64,000 bases of DNA, from the NCBI GenBank assembly GCA_951812925.1, contig OX638368.1, positions 120,179,309 to 120,243,308 on the forward strand, read 5' to 3'. The notes beneath the pieces were generated by a model. The model was not told where the DNA came from, searched no databases, and was given only the letters and a program-made list of their open reading frames with translations. Positions 1-11,106 of this stretch are shown here, one piece after another. Position 1 is the stretch's first letter. Every line of letters begins with the position of its first letter. Origin of the DNA: Calliopum simillimum. Taxonomy: Eukaryota > Arthropoda > Insecta > Diptera > Lauxaniidae. The translations under genes and the position numbers were made by a program.

Positions 1-208
1 TTTCAAAATTTGAAAATCTGTTTGCATTTTTTTTTTAAAAAAACCTCCTTTTAATTTTTTCAAAAAACACTTCAAATGAAAGCTCAATTGCTAAGCATTA
101 AAATAGTAGAGAAACTTCGGGAATTGTGGTATAGTTTAATGTGGCATAGTTCACACATCACCGATTTGGATAAGAGTTTGCGGATTTATCCGCTCAAAAA
201 AAAAAAAA
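1..208. other. AT-rich lead-in, no gene seen
   Basis: Homopolymer-rich A/T sequence with no codon pattern or recognisable repeat apart from the oligo(A) run that precedes the first interspersed repeat. Confidence 0.6.
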
Positions 209-986
209 CTAGTAAGGGTGTAACTTTTGGCCTTGCCAAAGGTAAATACCCTACACTGCAGTATTTTAAAAAATGTTGCTTATATGGGAGATGCCACGCC
301 CTCTTCTCCGAGTTCACTCAGTTTTTGTACAGAGCTTGCATTTATAGTTTTTAATGTCTGAGTGAAATTTGGTTGGATTATCTCAAAAAACTCTTTCAGT
401 ATAGCATTTTGAAACATTTGCTTGTATGGGAGATGCCACGCCCCTTTGTCCGATTTCACCCAATTTTTGTTGGGAGCTTTTATTTATAATTCTTAGTATC
501 TGAGTCAAATTGTTTTTGAATATCTCAAAAAACGCTTTCAGTATAGCGTTTTGAAGCTTATGATTATATGGGAGATGTCACGCCCTCTTGTCCGAATTTG
601 CTCAGTTTTTTTAGAGTTTATTCTTATAATGCGTGGTATTAAAATGTATTTTGGTTGCATAGTAGTGAAAAATACTCCTAGAATTGAATTTTGAATCTAT
701 ATTTTGTCTGGGCGGTAGGCGTACCCATTGACCGATTTTGCTCATTTTCAATCCCACGAGCTATCTTTGACGACGAAGTCAGCGCACCAAATTTCATTAA
801 ATTATCTTGCTCAGTTTTCCCAAAAAGTGTATTTCAACACACAGCCAGCCAGACAGACGGACATGGCTATATCGACTCAGGAAGTGACGCTGATCAGGAA
901 TATATATACTTTTCTATATCTGCCACGCCTCCTTCTCTGCGTTACAAATGGAAGGACAAGTGAATATACACTGGGTGTAGGGTATA
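209..986 (+). repeat. Mini-me-like interspersed repeat, copy R1
   Basis: It opens with CTAGTAAGGGTGTAACTTTT and ends with CTGGGTGTAGGGTATA. Three ~140-bp modules follow the head, each containing a form of TATATGGGAGATGCCACGCC. The tail is shared by all copies: GGGCGGTAGGCGT, then CAGCCAGCCAGACAGACGG, then ATATATATAC, then a GGAAGGACAA motif. A conserved core beside a GTCY tetranucleotide run and a TA run is the published layout of dipteran mini-me/DINE-type elements, so I infer that class. The overlapping small ORFs in the tail look like chance. Confidence 0.75.
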
Positions 987-1320
987 AAAAGTAGTTTTTC
1001 TAAGACAACTATAACTCTTGAAACAAATTTTAGATCGTCATAAAATTTTTTACGTTTTAAAGATTAATAGAGTAAGGGAGGGATATATGGACCACCAATC
1101 TTTCTTTTTAAAACTAAATTCATACATAAAATAAAACAAATAATTTTATTTCATTCATTGAAGGAAACAATTCACCTTTATTCGGATTCACTTTCCGATA
1201 AATATCTCATCAGAATAAAGAAACAAAATTAATAGGTAAACTAAAAATACTCAAAATGAAGAGAAAAATAAAATGAAGTGTAATTTGGTCCATATAGCCC
1301 AATATATTTATTTGGTACAG
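987..1320. other. No gene or repeat identified
   Basis: AT-rich spacer. GGATATATGGACC near 1081 and GGTCCATATAGCCC near 1288 are weakly inverted, which could be a decayed element, but I cannot establish ends. Confidence 0.4.
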
Positions 1321-1515
1321 AAGTTGCATATAAAAATGTCACTTCCACATCCGGCACATTCTTCATGACTCTAAAAACGCCAGATTACAGATTCAACCCA
1401 AACTTCGCAACGGCGATCTTCTGGGTAAAGGGTATTACAGTAAATGCATTTTTGATCTTCTTTTACTTTGGGGTTAACGAATTCCAAATTATCACCATCA
1501 ACCTCGTCATGAAAA
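1321..1515 (-). pseudogene. Degenerate PHD-like zinc-finger tail of a transposase (pogo-like?)
   Basis: The minus strand reads, in one frame, DEVDGDNLEF, then CIYCNTLYPEDRRCEVWV, a stop after IWRF, then SHEECAGCGSDIFICNFC. The pattern CxxC, WV, W..HEECAG, C..C resembles the C-terminal PHD-like finger of many insect pogo/Tigger-type transposases. The middle cysteine pair (expected near WVxCxxC) is lost, and the stop interrupts the domain. No catalytic DDE segment is visible next to it, so this is an isolated scrap. A fragment of a host PHD protein is possible but less likely in this setting. Confidence 0.45.
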
Positions 1516-1722
1516 ACTGCAACTACTTAGATTCTTCGCCTGAAGAAGATGATAAATACATTTGTTTTTGAGGCTTTTTTCTTTGTTGTTCCATATTGCC
1601 CGCAGTGCGTATTGGTGAAATAAATGTATTTTTTTTTGTCAAAAACCCTTTTGGTTAATGAACTTATTTGTGCTTATAAATAATAAATGGTATTCACTGA
1701 CTTTATATAATTAATTATTTAT
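1516..1722. other. AT-rich spacer
   Basis: Nothing recognisable; it contains a poly(T) run. Confidence 0.4.
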
Positions 1723-1726
1723 TTAA

Positions 1727-2357
1727 CCCATTTTCGGCCAGGACTTAAAAATTATTTTATTTTTTGATAAAAAGTATATTTTTAGTGTAATTAGCACCCC
1801 CTGATTGCATATCCGTCATCAAAAAATTTTTATGAATTTATTTTTTTAATTTTTTCCGTTTTCCCCTCTCCCCCGCCCCCTATGTAACGGAATTTTTTTT
1901 ACCCCATGATATCGTCACACAGGAGGAAGAGGTGGGAATGGGAAAAATTTTTGCGAGTTTTAACGTCACGCGGCTTATAGGCAGCCCCTTTTCGCTAAAA
2001 ACGTTCGATTAATCGAACACTAAATTTGGCGCACACCGGCATCTATCAGGTATTGAGAGATGTTGATTTTTGGATTTCTAATGATAGTTTGAACTTCTGG
2101 CTATAAATTAGATAGATTATTTTATATTTTTAATAGTTTTTTAAAAAAAGGTCCATCAACAAGGCATTTTCAACCATCCCCCTCATACTAACGGAGGGGG
2201 GTAGGGAAATAGAAAGTACTATTTGCAAGCAGCCAAAAGATCAAAGTATTATAAGGCACTAAAAATCTATCTGCTATCGTTTACTTTCATAGTTTAAAAA
2301 ATTATTGAAAATTATCAATTTTATTGTTCGCGTACACGAACAGTGGCCTAAAATGGG
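1727..2357. mobile_element. TTAA-flanked piggyBac-like MITE, 631 bp
   Basis: The element is bounded by TTAA at 1723-1726 and 2358-2361. Its ends are CCCATTTTCGGCCAGG and the inverse of CCCATTTTAGGCCACTG. A TTAA target with CCC...GGG ends is the signature of the piggyBac superfamily. It has no transposase ORF, so it would be non-autonomous. It carries two 16-bp palindromes of the form GTTCG-6N-CGAAC: GTTCGATTAATCGAAC at 2003-2018 and GTTCGCGTACACGAAC at 2326-2341. Part of the interior (about 1880-1990) ends in GGCTTATAGGCAGCCCC and resembles half of the hairpin element at 46121-46275, so an older element may be nested inside. Confidence 0.7.
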
Positions 2358-2563
2358 TTAAAAAACATGATGTCTTTTAAAGGAAATAGTGAAATTTACT
2401 CACTAGAAAAAATTATTCACAAAATATTTTTTTTAGAAAAAACTACTTCGCAGCAATATGCGACTTCACCGAAAGCTAAAATCACACTGGCATTATACAT
2501 AGTTATTGGCGTAAAGTTTGAACTTGAATAACGGCAAATCGTATGTAAGCAATAGAAAATAAC

Positions 2564-2617
2564 CGTGTAGTCCATATTACCAGCGTAGTCCATATTACCA
2601 GCGTAGTCCATATTACC
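2564..2617. repeat. 18-bp tandem repeat, 3 copies
   Basis: GTAGTCCATATTACCAGC is repeated three times head to tail, with minor variation at the edges. It lies in an otherwise featureless stretch (2362-2780). Confidence 0.85.
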
Positions 2618-2780
2618 CTCGTTTACCCTACTTACTGAAATATATGTTTTTTTATAATCGCGGCGTATCTGTGTGTCAGACCGGGGACTTAACAGCCGAT
2701 GTAATAAAACCTTGCATTAGATCTTCTTGTAATTAGTATTACAACTGCTTAGAGGCTTAAAAGATGTCAATAACAAAATA

Positions 2781-3027
2781 ATTGAGGAGTGGCCTTTCCA
2801 AAGGTGCTAAGTACCTTTACGAAGCAAAAGCAATAATATGAATTGGGTGAGCTTTTGTGTGATATGATTAAAATGGTTTTTTGTTTTCACGAAAAGTTTA
2901 TCTGATAGTATGGAATTGATGAAATTATGTTGAAAAATGATGTCGGTCAAATGATCGATAATAATGGCACATAATATGTAAGTATGACATGTGGTACTTA
3001 GCACTTTTGGGACGGCCACTCCTCAAT
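2781..3027. mobile_element. Hairpin MITE, 247 bp
   Basis: The ends are inverted over about 35 bp: ATTGAGGAGTGGCC at the left, with GGTGCTAAGTACC behind it, and GGTACTTAGCAC then GGCCACTCCTCAAT at the right. There is no coding capacity. The target duplication is unclear, so the superfamily is not assigned. Confidence 0.65.
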
Positions 3028-3159
3028 TGTTATGGGGACTATGTCCAAAAATAGCGTTTTCTCCAACTTCAAGCAAGGATGTCTCGATATCTTGTGAATA
3101 CTTATGTTGACAGTTTTGAGTATGCACTCAAATTCAGCGTCTAAAATAAAATACATCAA
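3028..3159. repeat. Fragment related to the 18.8/37.0 kb TTAA elements
   Basis: CTTCAAGCAAGGATGTCTCG and the following CAAATTCAGCGTC resemble the interior of the TTAA element at 18793-19686 (CTTCAAGCACGGATATCTCG, then GAATTCAGTGTC). No ends are preserved here. Confidence 0.4.
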
Positions 3160-5315
3160 TAGTGGAGTCAATAAAGCCTTTTATATGGAAGTCCTCAACA
3201 ACAGCTTCGATTTTAATTATTTTTTTTTTTTTAAATTTTGTTATTTAAAATCAGAAACAATTTGAAGCGCGGTCGGAATTTTATAATTTTTAAAACAAAT
3301 TTAAAAAAGTTATGTTTTCATAAAAAAAAATTGTAAAAAAATACAACAAAAACAAAAATCAAAATAGTCATTTTATATGTATGTATATGGCAATTCTAAA
3401 ACCGATTATGGATTATGTTTTTCTCAAGAACGGCTCAAGCGATTTTAATGAAACTTCGGAAAATGATGCGCATTAGCATATACTAAAGAATGAAATAAAC
3501 TTTGACTTAGTATATACTTATGAAGAGGCGCGGAACCACCCCAAATTTTTAATTTGATTTGGTCATATCTTTTGAACTGTATAAAATTTTTTGATGAAAA
3601 TTAGTGCGCAGCTACTGACTATCAATGCCTTATAATAAGCAAAAATTGGGCGAAGTTGAAAAAGTGCCACGCCCACTTTTTAACCATTGAAAATTTTGAT
3701 ATTTTGATTTTAGTACATATTACTCGAATACAGATTTTGATAAAAATCAAAATTTTCAATTGTTAAAAAGTGGGCGTGGAACTTTTCCGATTTCATCTAA
3801 TTTTTGCCCATTTTAAGGCATTGAAAGTCAGTTTATACAGTTCAGAAGATATGACCAAATCGATTTAAAACTTTGGGGTGGTGCCACGCCTCTTCATAAG
3901 TATATACTAAGTCAAAGTTTATTTCATTCTTTAGTATATGCTAATGCGCATCATTTTTCAAAGTGTCATTAAAATTGTTTGAGCCGTTCTTGAGAAAAAC
4001 ATGACAACAGTTTTTATATACACAATTTTCGACCCTATTAAAAGAGAAGATATCTCAGAAACCATATAAGATACAGCAAGTCTAATACCAGATTCGGATT
4101 TAGAATTGCCAAATACATATAAAATGACAATTTTGATTTTTGTTTGTTGCATTTCTTTTAACAATTTTTTTTTATGAAAATATAACTTTTTTAAATATTG
4201 TTTAAAAAATTATATAATTCCGGTCGCGCTCCAAAAAGTTTCTGATTTAACACTCAAATCCACATCATGGGTAAAATTTACCCATGCGAAGTTTGTTTTC
4301 GTAATAATTCGCTAAAAAACGAACAAAGAACCGAAGTAACCACATGTAAATTACCTCACTGTATTCTGCTTTTGTTGTGGGCTTTGTCGCCAGCGGTCGT
4401 CGTCGTTTGTTGGAGTTATAGCGTTTTAATTTTTTTTTCGGGTAAATTTTACCCATGTTGTGGACTTATGTAAGTTTTTTTTTTTTCGTTTTGATTGAAA
4501 ATGGTGAAAAATGGCACGAAAAAGAGTAAAACATGACAACGAAATAAATAAAATTTTGAAAAGAATTGAATTCTCATTGTTTTAGCCAAAGTTAAAAAGC
4601 AGATACCAAATCACACAACTTCGAAAAAGTTTGAAGGAGCTTATAATGAAAATTTTTCGTACTTTTAGTCCACTCTGAAAACATCCAATGTTGTACTGGA
4701 AAAACCTGTCAGATGTTTTTAATGTCCCGCAAAAAAAGGCCGAAAAACTAAAAACGTTTGAATTTGTTGTAAAAAACCTTTTTGTTCTGAGAAAAGGGCT
4801 ATGATTTGCAGTACATGCACATCCTTATTTGTTTTATTTTTTTGGTACTTTTTTATGATATTGTATAAAAAATTTTTAAATGTTATTTAATTGAATTGAT
4901 AATAATATAAAAATACTTTAATTTATTTATATAAAAAATGTAGTTTCTTACAAAAAACATTATATATTTTTTTTTTTTTTGTGTTTTAAAAAATTGCCAA
5001 TGAATTAATGTAAAAATTATTTATTTTCAAAGTTTTCTTAAAATATATGTTAAAAACAACAGATATGGCTTATTTTCCTTTCAATTCGCCTTGGTATTAG
5101 ATTGTTAAGGTAGAAATAACTAGGTTTCGTTAAAAATTTGGGATACTGACCAATACAGAATGTTTTTAAGTTATGGGTAAAATTTACCCATGATGTGGAC
5201 TTGTGTTGCTAAAAATATGTTGGGGAGATGAGGGTTAAAAAAAAATTCATCAAAAGCGGAGCTATTCTTGAGGACTTCCTCATTTTGCCTGTTTTTTGGC
5301 TTCATTGACTCCTTT
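3160..5315. mobile_element. Composite inverted-repeat element(s), ~2.2 kb
   Basis: The outermost sequences are inverted: GGAGTCAATAAAGCC with GGAAGTCCTCAA at the left, and GAGGACTTCC with GGCTTCATTGACTCC at the right. Inside lies a large palindrome (about 3238-4255). Its ~0.5-kb arms share TGCGCATTAGCATATACTAA and its inverse, and meet around 3715-3740. A second inverted pair lies at about 4250-4286 and 5172-5210 (CCACATCATGGGTAAAATTT and its inverse). GGGTAAAATTTACCC or GGGTAAATTTTACCC occurs at 4269, 4440 and 5175. No transposase is recognised. A short open stretch near 4510-4770 shows lysine-rich codons but matches nothing I know. Confidence 0.6.
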
Positions 5316-6658
5316 ACAAGTCCATTCCATTTTTTTTTTTTTATTTTTTATATATGTCTGTGTTATGCTTGGTAGCAGACTTCTGGTGGTCATTTACACA
5401 ATATGTCACTTAATCACTTCCATTTTCGTTATAAGATGTGTACGGAGTTAGGATCATGTCGGCGACTGATTAGCAAAATTACTCCAAAGATAGTAGAAGG
5501 GCTTTAAATTTTCCGATTTCTTGGAAGCCAGTAGAGAAAAACTGAAAGATCATCAATGAAAAATCTGACAACCTTATCGGCAAAAGTTTAAATTTTGACA
5601 GTGTTAAAGCATGATATTACATTCGATTAAAAAAGTTTGAACTTTGCTAAGTCAGACTTTACGATTAATATGATATCTAGCATTACCAGTATTTGCACCT
5701 AAATAGCGTAATTTTTATACCATCAACCTTTGAAATGTCACAAAAATTTTGCTTTTTATTTAGTTGGACACATTTAAGTTCGTTTCATTGTACGTGACTC
5801 TTCGTTATCCTTACCATATGCAATTTGTTCAATAAAAGAGAAAAACAGAAACATAAAATATATAAAGCTGAGCGCTTTAGTTTAAGCATCCTTACGACAC
5901 TCAATGTAGCAAAGTTAAATTGTACGTGAATAAAATGATGATTTTTTTTTTTTTTTTTTCATTTATTTATTTAGTATGCGCTTTAATTAGACGAATTCAC
6001 TTTATTACTTATTCATGAAATATCTATGCAATTTGTTTATTCTATGATTTTGTTGACCTTGACCATTGATATGAAGAAGTATCATTTTACTGGTGCATTA
6101 AGTTTAGAAATCTGCTAAACATTTTCGACTATTCTACAGAAGCGCAGAAAGGAAGTTTTTTGATATTGTTAAAAAGATATATTTTCTTTGCTTTCGAGAA
6201 AAAACACTACACCTACACTCCAAGCATGACTTTGGTATGTACCCCAGAGTTATATTACTGACATTAGTTCTCGAAAGTGGACCATGAAAAAATCGTAAAA
6301 AATACGTGTAATCCATCACTATACCCATGATACTTTAAAAACCGAAAAGCGTTGTTGTGTTGTCTGGTTGTGTTGTTCAACAACACTTCAATTAACTCAC
6401 TTTAATGCCGTTACTATAAACATTCTGTGATTTTGTATATCAACCGAAGAAACACTTGTTTTTATCATTTCAAACTTAATATTTTAATGAGATTATTGTG
6501 GCGTTTAAGTTGAAAATAGTAATAAACGTGTACATAAACATTTTACTGATAAAATTACACTTAAACGCTTAAAAACATGTGAACACTTTTGGAAACCTTT
6601 GGTACAAAGATAATTTATTTAGTTCTTCACATTATTTATATTTAAACAAAAAAAAAAA
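5316..6658. other. No gene seen
   Basis: AT-rich, non-coding in appearance, with a poly(T) run near 5943-5959. The short ORFs show no family motif. Confidence 0.5.
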
Positions 6659-6659
6659 C

Positions 6660-7314
6660 TATAGTAAGGGTGTAACTTTTGGTCTGGCCAAACATTAAAT
6701 ACCCTACTCTGCAGTATTTTGAAACTTTTGCTTATATTGGAGGTGCCACGCACCCTTGTCCGATTTCACCCAATTTTTGCTGAGAGCTTTCATTTATAAT
6801 TCTTAGTGTCTGAGTCAAATTTGGTTCGAATATCTCAAAAAACGCTTTCAGTATAGCGTTTTGAGCTTTTGCTTATATAGGAGGTGCAACGCCCTCTTGT
6901 CCGAATTCGCTCAGTTTTTTTCAGAGCTTGAGCTTACAATTCGTTGTACTTATGTGTATTGTGGTTGCGATGTCGTGAAAAATACTCCTAAAATTGCATT
7001 TTCAATATATTTTTTGTATGGGCGGTAGGCGTGACCGTTGACCGATTTCGCTCATTTTCAATCGCCCGAGCTAACTTTCACGACGGAGGCAGTGTATCAA
7101 ATTTCATTGAATTATCTCGCTCATTTTTCCCAAAAAGTGTATTTCAACACACAGCCAGCCACCCAGCCAGCCAGCCAGACAGACGGACATGGCTATATCG
7201 ACTCAGGAGGTGACGCTTATCAAGAATATATATACTTTTCTATACCTGCCACGCCTCCTTCTCTGCATTACAAACGGAAGGACAAAGTGAATATACCCTG
7301 GGTGTAGGGTATAA
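6660..7314 (+). repeat. Mini-me-like interspersed repeat, copy R2
   Basis: Complete head (AGTAAGGGTGTAACTTTTGG) and tail (CCTGGGTGTAGGGTATAA). It has two ~140-bp modules (near 6732 and 6875) and an expanded CCAGCCAGCCAGCC tract near 7152-7172. Confidence 0.75.
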
Positions 7315-7529
7315 GAACTGCAACTTTTGTGTAATAATAGATTATTATGTTATTACCGAGCATTGCTATTGGTAAAAATAGTTGGAGTTCCATATGGTAC
7401 GCTCAATGTTTGAGTTTTCTCTCGAATTCAATTTCTATTTCAATTTCTCTAAGCTATGGTTTTGCATATCAAACTTAAATTTTATTTCCCAATTTTAAGA
7501 ACTTTGAAATCGTCATATTTTCGGGAATA

Positions 7530-7700
7530 TTTTAAGGTTGATCACGAATTCGGAATCAGTGAACTCAAAAACCCTTCTAGCAACAATTTTGTTGGAGTAT
7601 AATAATTTTTTGAGAAAATTGCAGGCCTTTTTGTTTTCGTAAAAGTTGATCCCGAATTTGGAATCAGCGACCTCAGAAAACCCCCTTAATTATAATTTTG
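7530..7700. repeat. Diverged direct duplication, ~105-bp period
   Basis: GTTGATCACGAATTCGGAAT near 7538 and GTTGATCCCGAATTTGGAAT near 7645 start two similar segments, each followed by a CTCA(A/G)AAA...CCC run. There is no coding signal. The copies are clearly old. Confidence 0.55.
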
Positions 7701-7775
7701 TTGTGATAAAGCTATGTTGCGAAAATTTTTCGCAATTTGAGATCCGTCATTATGTTTTCAAAAAAGTTGATAATA

Positions 7776-8081
7776 GCCGTGTTTCTTTTGACGCGTATAT
7801 ACAATTGAGAATCACGTTCTCTATAAAAACTTTTGATTTTATTTTTAAAAAAAATTTATCTTTTAGGAGGTATTCTGATTAAGCGCCGATAAACGGCAAA
7901 AAATCACGTTTTTTAAAAAAACTTCTAAATAATTTTTTTAAAAAAGATTAAAATTATTTGTAGAGCATGTGGTTCTCAATGAAAAAGACGCTTGGACTTT
8001 TTATCGTACGACTCACCGTTCATAAGTTATCGCAATTTGAAAATTACCACAATTGTATATACACGTCAGAAGAAACACGGC
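7776..8081. mobile_element. TA-flanked MITE (Tc1/mariner-type), 306 bp
   Basis: The ends are GCCGTGTTTCTTTTGACG and the inverse of GCCGTGTTTCTTCTGACG, with similarity continuing through TATATACAATTG (about 33 bp). TA dinucleotides at 7774-7775 and 8082-8083 fit a Tc1/mariner target duplication. There is no transposase; the interior is AT-rich. Confidence 0.7.
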
Positions 8082-8083
8082 TA

Positions 8084-9255
8084 ATGGCTAATGGATTCTT
8101 AATGCATTGTGCAGTAAATTAACGCATCGGAATTCAACAAGGTAAACCAGTTCGGAGATATTTCAACAAAATTCGAAAAAGCCAAATAACACCTCATGAT
8201 AAAATTGGCGGGTAATGTAATATACAGGGTTCGGGTAATCTGATATCATGTGAGTGTCCTAAATTATTTCGCATTGCAAACATTGTACTCAGGTATGAAC
8301 TTTTGTGTCCATCTGGAAGGAGTTGTTGCAAAATGAACACATCTTTCCGGATAATGTGAAAAAGTGTATTACTGTACCTGACTTGGACTATATCATATTG
8401 CCCAAATTTCAGTTTTTAAACAATTATGTTATTTTACAAAAACGCACTGCACCAAATAAAAAACTCATATAATTTGTGGCTTATTATATCCACCCACTAG
8501 CAAACTATTTTATTTCGGCTTTAATAACTATTGCAATTTAGATTTTATTCACACTTAAGGTATACACAAAAAAAATTTTTGATTGAACAGAAAAATTTAT
8601 TTCACCACATTGACGGAAAAAAAGTATATGCGAGGGCGTATTGACTTGCAGCAAAAGTTTTTTTCCCTTACTCTTATGTTGACGTAAAAAATTCTTGTAG
8701 AAAAATGTTTGTTTAAGAAATTAAGCTGGTATATCACATTACCCAACCATACCACAATACCCGAAATTACTCGAAATCATCAATTTCAGTTTTATATTTT
8801 GATCATGATACACACTTAAATATAAAAGTATACATAAATCTGAAAAAGTGTATAAGTCTCCTTAACAATTATCTTTATTTAGTAATTCAAGCGGTAGCTT
8901 TTTCTGTAAGAATGCACTTTTGTAAATTGATACTAAAATTTCAATGAAAAATGATGTAACCGAAATAAAGAATTCCTTACAAAAACATCAATGCATTCTT
9001 GAAGAGTATAAAAAGGAATTTTTTATTGTAAAATTTCAGTTTTTACGACCGAATTTAGTAGCACTTGAAATACTAAAAAATCACTTTTCTTAAATTATGT
9101 TCATAATCAAACCATATTTTATTGGTCATTTTTTACATACATATAAAAACAAGGGTTGTTGTTATTTATCTATACGGAGTAATCATATTTTTAAGATGAG
9201 ACACAACTGGTAGAAAAAAATTGGACTACATTTTTTACAATCTAAAATTTGTGCC
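8084..9255. other. No gene seen
   Basis: AT-rich spacer with scattered short ORFs and no recognised motif. Confidence 0.5.
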
Positions 9256-9406
9256 CTAACCCTTTCCGGACCGCTCCTAATCCGCTGGAAATTTTTAATT
9301 TTTTTTTTGCAGATTTGTGCTAAGCAATATAACATTTTTACTCAAATGTGTTTTTAAAATATAATTTTTTTAATTCCAAGTATGAAAAAAATGATAGGAC
9401 ACATAC

Positions 9407-9574
9407 GGCTCCCGGAAATAACGCCATAATTTTTGGAAATAACGCCAGAAAAGTTTTTGGCTTTATTTCCAAATTAAAATGGAAATAACGCCAGAATTTT
9501 GTATGAAGATTTTTCTGGCGTTATTTCCAAAAAATTTTCTGGCCTTATTTCCTATGGCGTTATTTCAGGGAGCC
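9407..9574. mobile_element. 168-bp MITE with perfect 9-bp target duplication
   Basis: The ends GGCTCCC and GGGAGCC are flanked on both sides by GACACATAC (9398-9406 and 9575-9583). The 13-mer GGAAATAACGCCA and close variants recur in both orientations through the element, which would fold into a ladder of hairpins. A 9-bp duplication suggests a Mutator-like superfamily, though this is inferred from length alone. Confidence 0.8.
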
Positions 9575-10759
9575 GACACATACATATGTCATATATAAGG
9601 GTTATGAAGTCTTAATGGGGGATTAAAAGAAAAGGGGAAAACGCATAAATCCAAAGTGTTGGTTTGCATCCAAATTTAATTACAAACAAAATGAGCCGTG
9701 TCCGATCAAAATCGGGTTATGTTCAACAGAATTAGATATGTTTATCTAGTTTGGCTGGACTATTTTTGCTTCACGAAAAAACAACTTTTGGTTCAAAATT
9801 CACCATGGATAATTTCTGTGCAGTTTTTTTCTCTAATTTATTTCGAACAAATTATTTTTGTCAGTATTTTATGTAAAAAAACAGCAAAAATAAGAAATTT
9901 TAGGGAGAAAAAAATTGCCAAATTTTTTTCCTTTAAGGACCAACGGAACATGGGTGTCTCATTTGATCTGCCACCCAGTAGGAAAGTACACCAGTGAATC
10001 AAAAATTCCTTAACATTTCTAAAAAGCTGAAAATCTGTAACGCATGCTACTTAGACGCTTCGTATCGTTTATGTTACAGTATTCAAGATAAAATCTACCG
10101 CAAATTAGTAAAAAAAAAACCCAATTTCTGAGGATATAAAGCTCAATTTTTCTGACATACTTGAATATCTATTTCTACTTATTTTCTATCGACGAAGACC
10201 AGTCTGGCTCCAATCGGAAAGAAAATATGGGTCTGACATTGAAAAATTCAAATGGGCCATACAGTGACTCAAGAAATTGATCACGCTTTAGCAATGAATG
10301 TAAACTAACAAAAAGGGTGAAATGGGCTTGTATTTTAAATGTATCTTTATTTTGGTAGAACTGCATTAAGTAAAGGAAATTAAACAAGGGACACATTCCA
10401 TTAAAACTCTTCCTTAAAAAAAAAATAATAGAACAAAATCAAAAATACTCAACGTGATCAATTTTGTGACTTCACATTCTGAACCTCGAAAACTAATGTT
10501 AATATGTTGTATAGCCTTCTAGTTCATCAATAACTGCTTTTATTCTTCTGGGCATACTATCAAGAAGAGTTTCACAAATTTCTGGAGCAATAGCATCCCA
10601 AGCATTTTGAGCCTTGGGCCAAAATTCATTAAGAGTACCAGTTTCACCTTTCATCGATTTTCTCAATATGCCCCATATGTGCTCTATTGTACCTATTGAG
10701 GCCTGGAGATTGCGGGTGCCATTTTAGCTTTGTTAAAGTGTTGGCAGAGCTACCAAAAT

Positions 10760-11106
10760 CGAAGGTTGAATGACAGCAATGTCTTATATTAAAATTCTAC
10801 GCAGTCATTTGTTTGGTACTTTACAAGATTTGCAGGCAAATGCTTTGAATATTGTTTTTCAGCAGGACAATGATACGAAACACACTGCAAAGGGGACACA
10901 AAAATGGTTTTTAGATAATGGAATAACAAAGTTAAAATGGCTCCCGTAATCTCCAGGCCTCAATACAATTGGGGCATATTGAGAAAATCGATGGAAGGTG
11001 AAACTGGTACTCTTAATGAATTTTGGCCCAAGGCTCAAAATGCTTGGGATGCTTTTGCTCCAGAAATTTGTGAAACTCTTATAGATAATATGCCCAGAAG
11101 AATTAA
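10760..11106 (+). pseudogene. Tc1 transposase C-terminal remnant
   Basis: The forward frame contains FQQDNDTKHTAKGTQKWFLD followed by NGITKLKW, which is the second-Asp block of DD34E Tc1 transposases. A stop falls just after it, in the expected SPDLNPIE block (read as SPGLNTIG after the break). The coding sequence ends at the insertion site at 11106. An inverted and partly better-preserved copy of the last ~180 bp lies at about 10558-10737 on the opposite strand. The N-terminal DNA-binding half and the first catalytic Asp are absent. It cannot encode a working enzyme. Confidence 0.8.
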
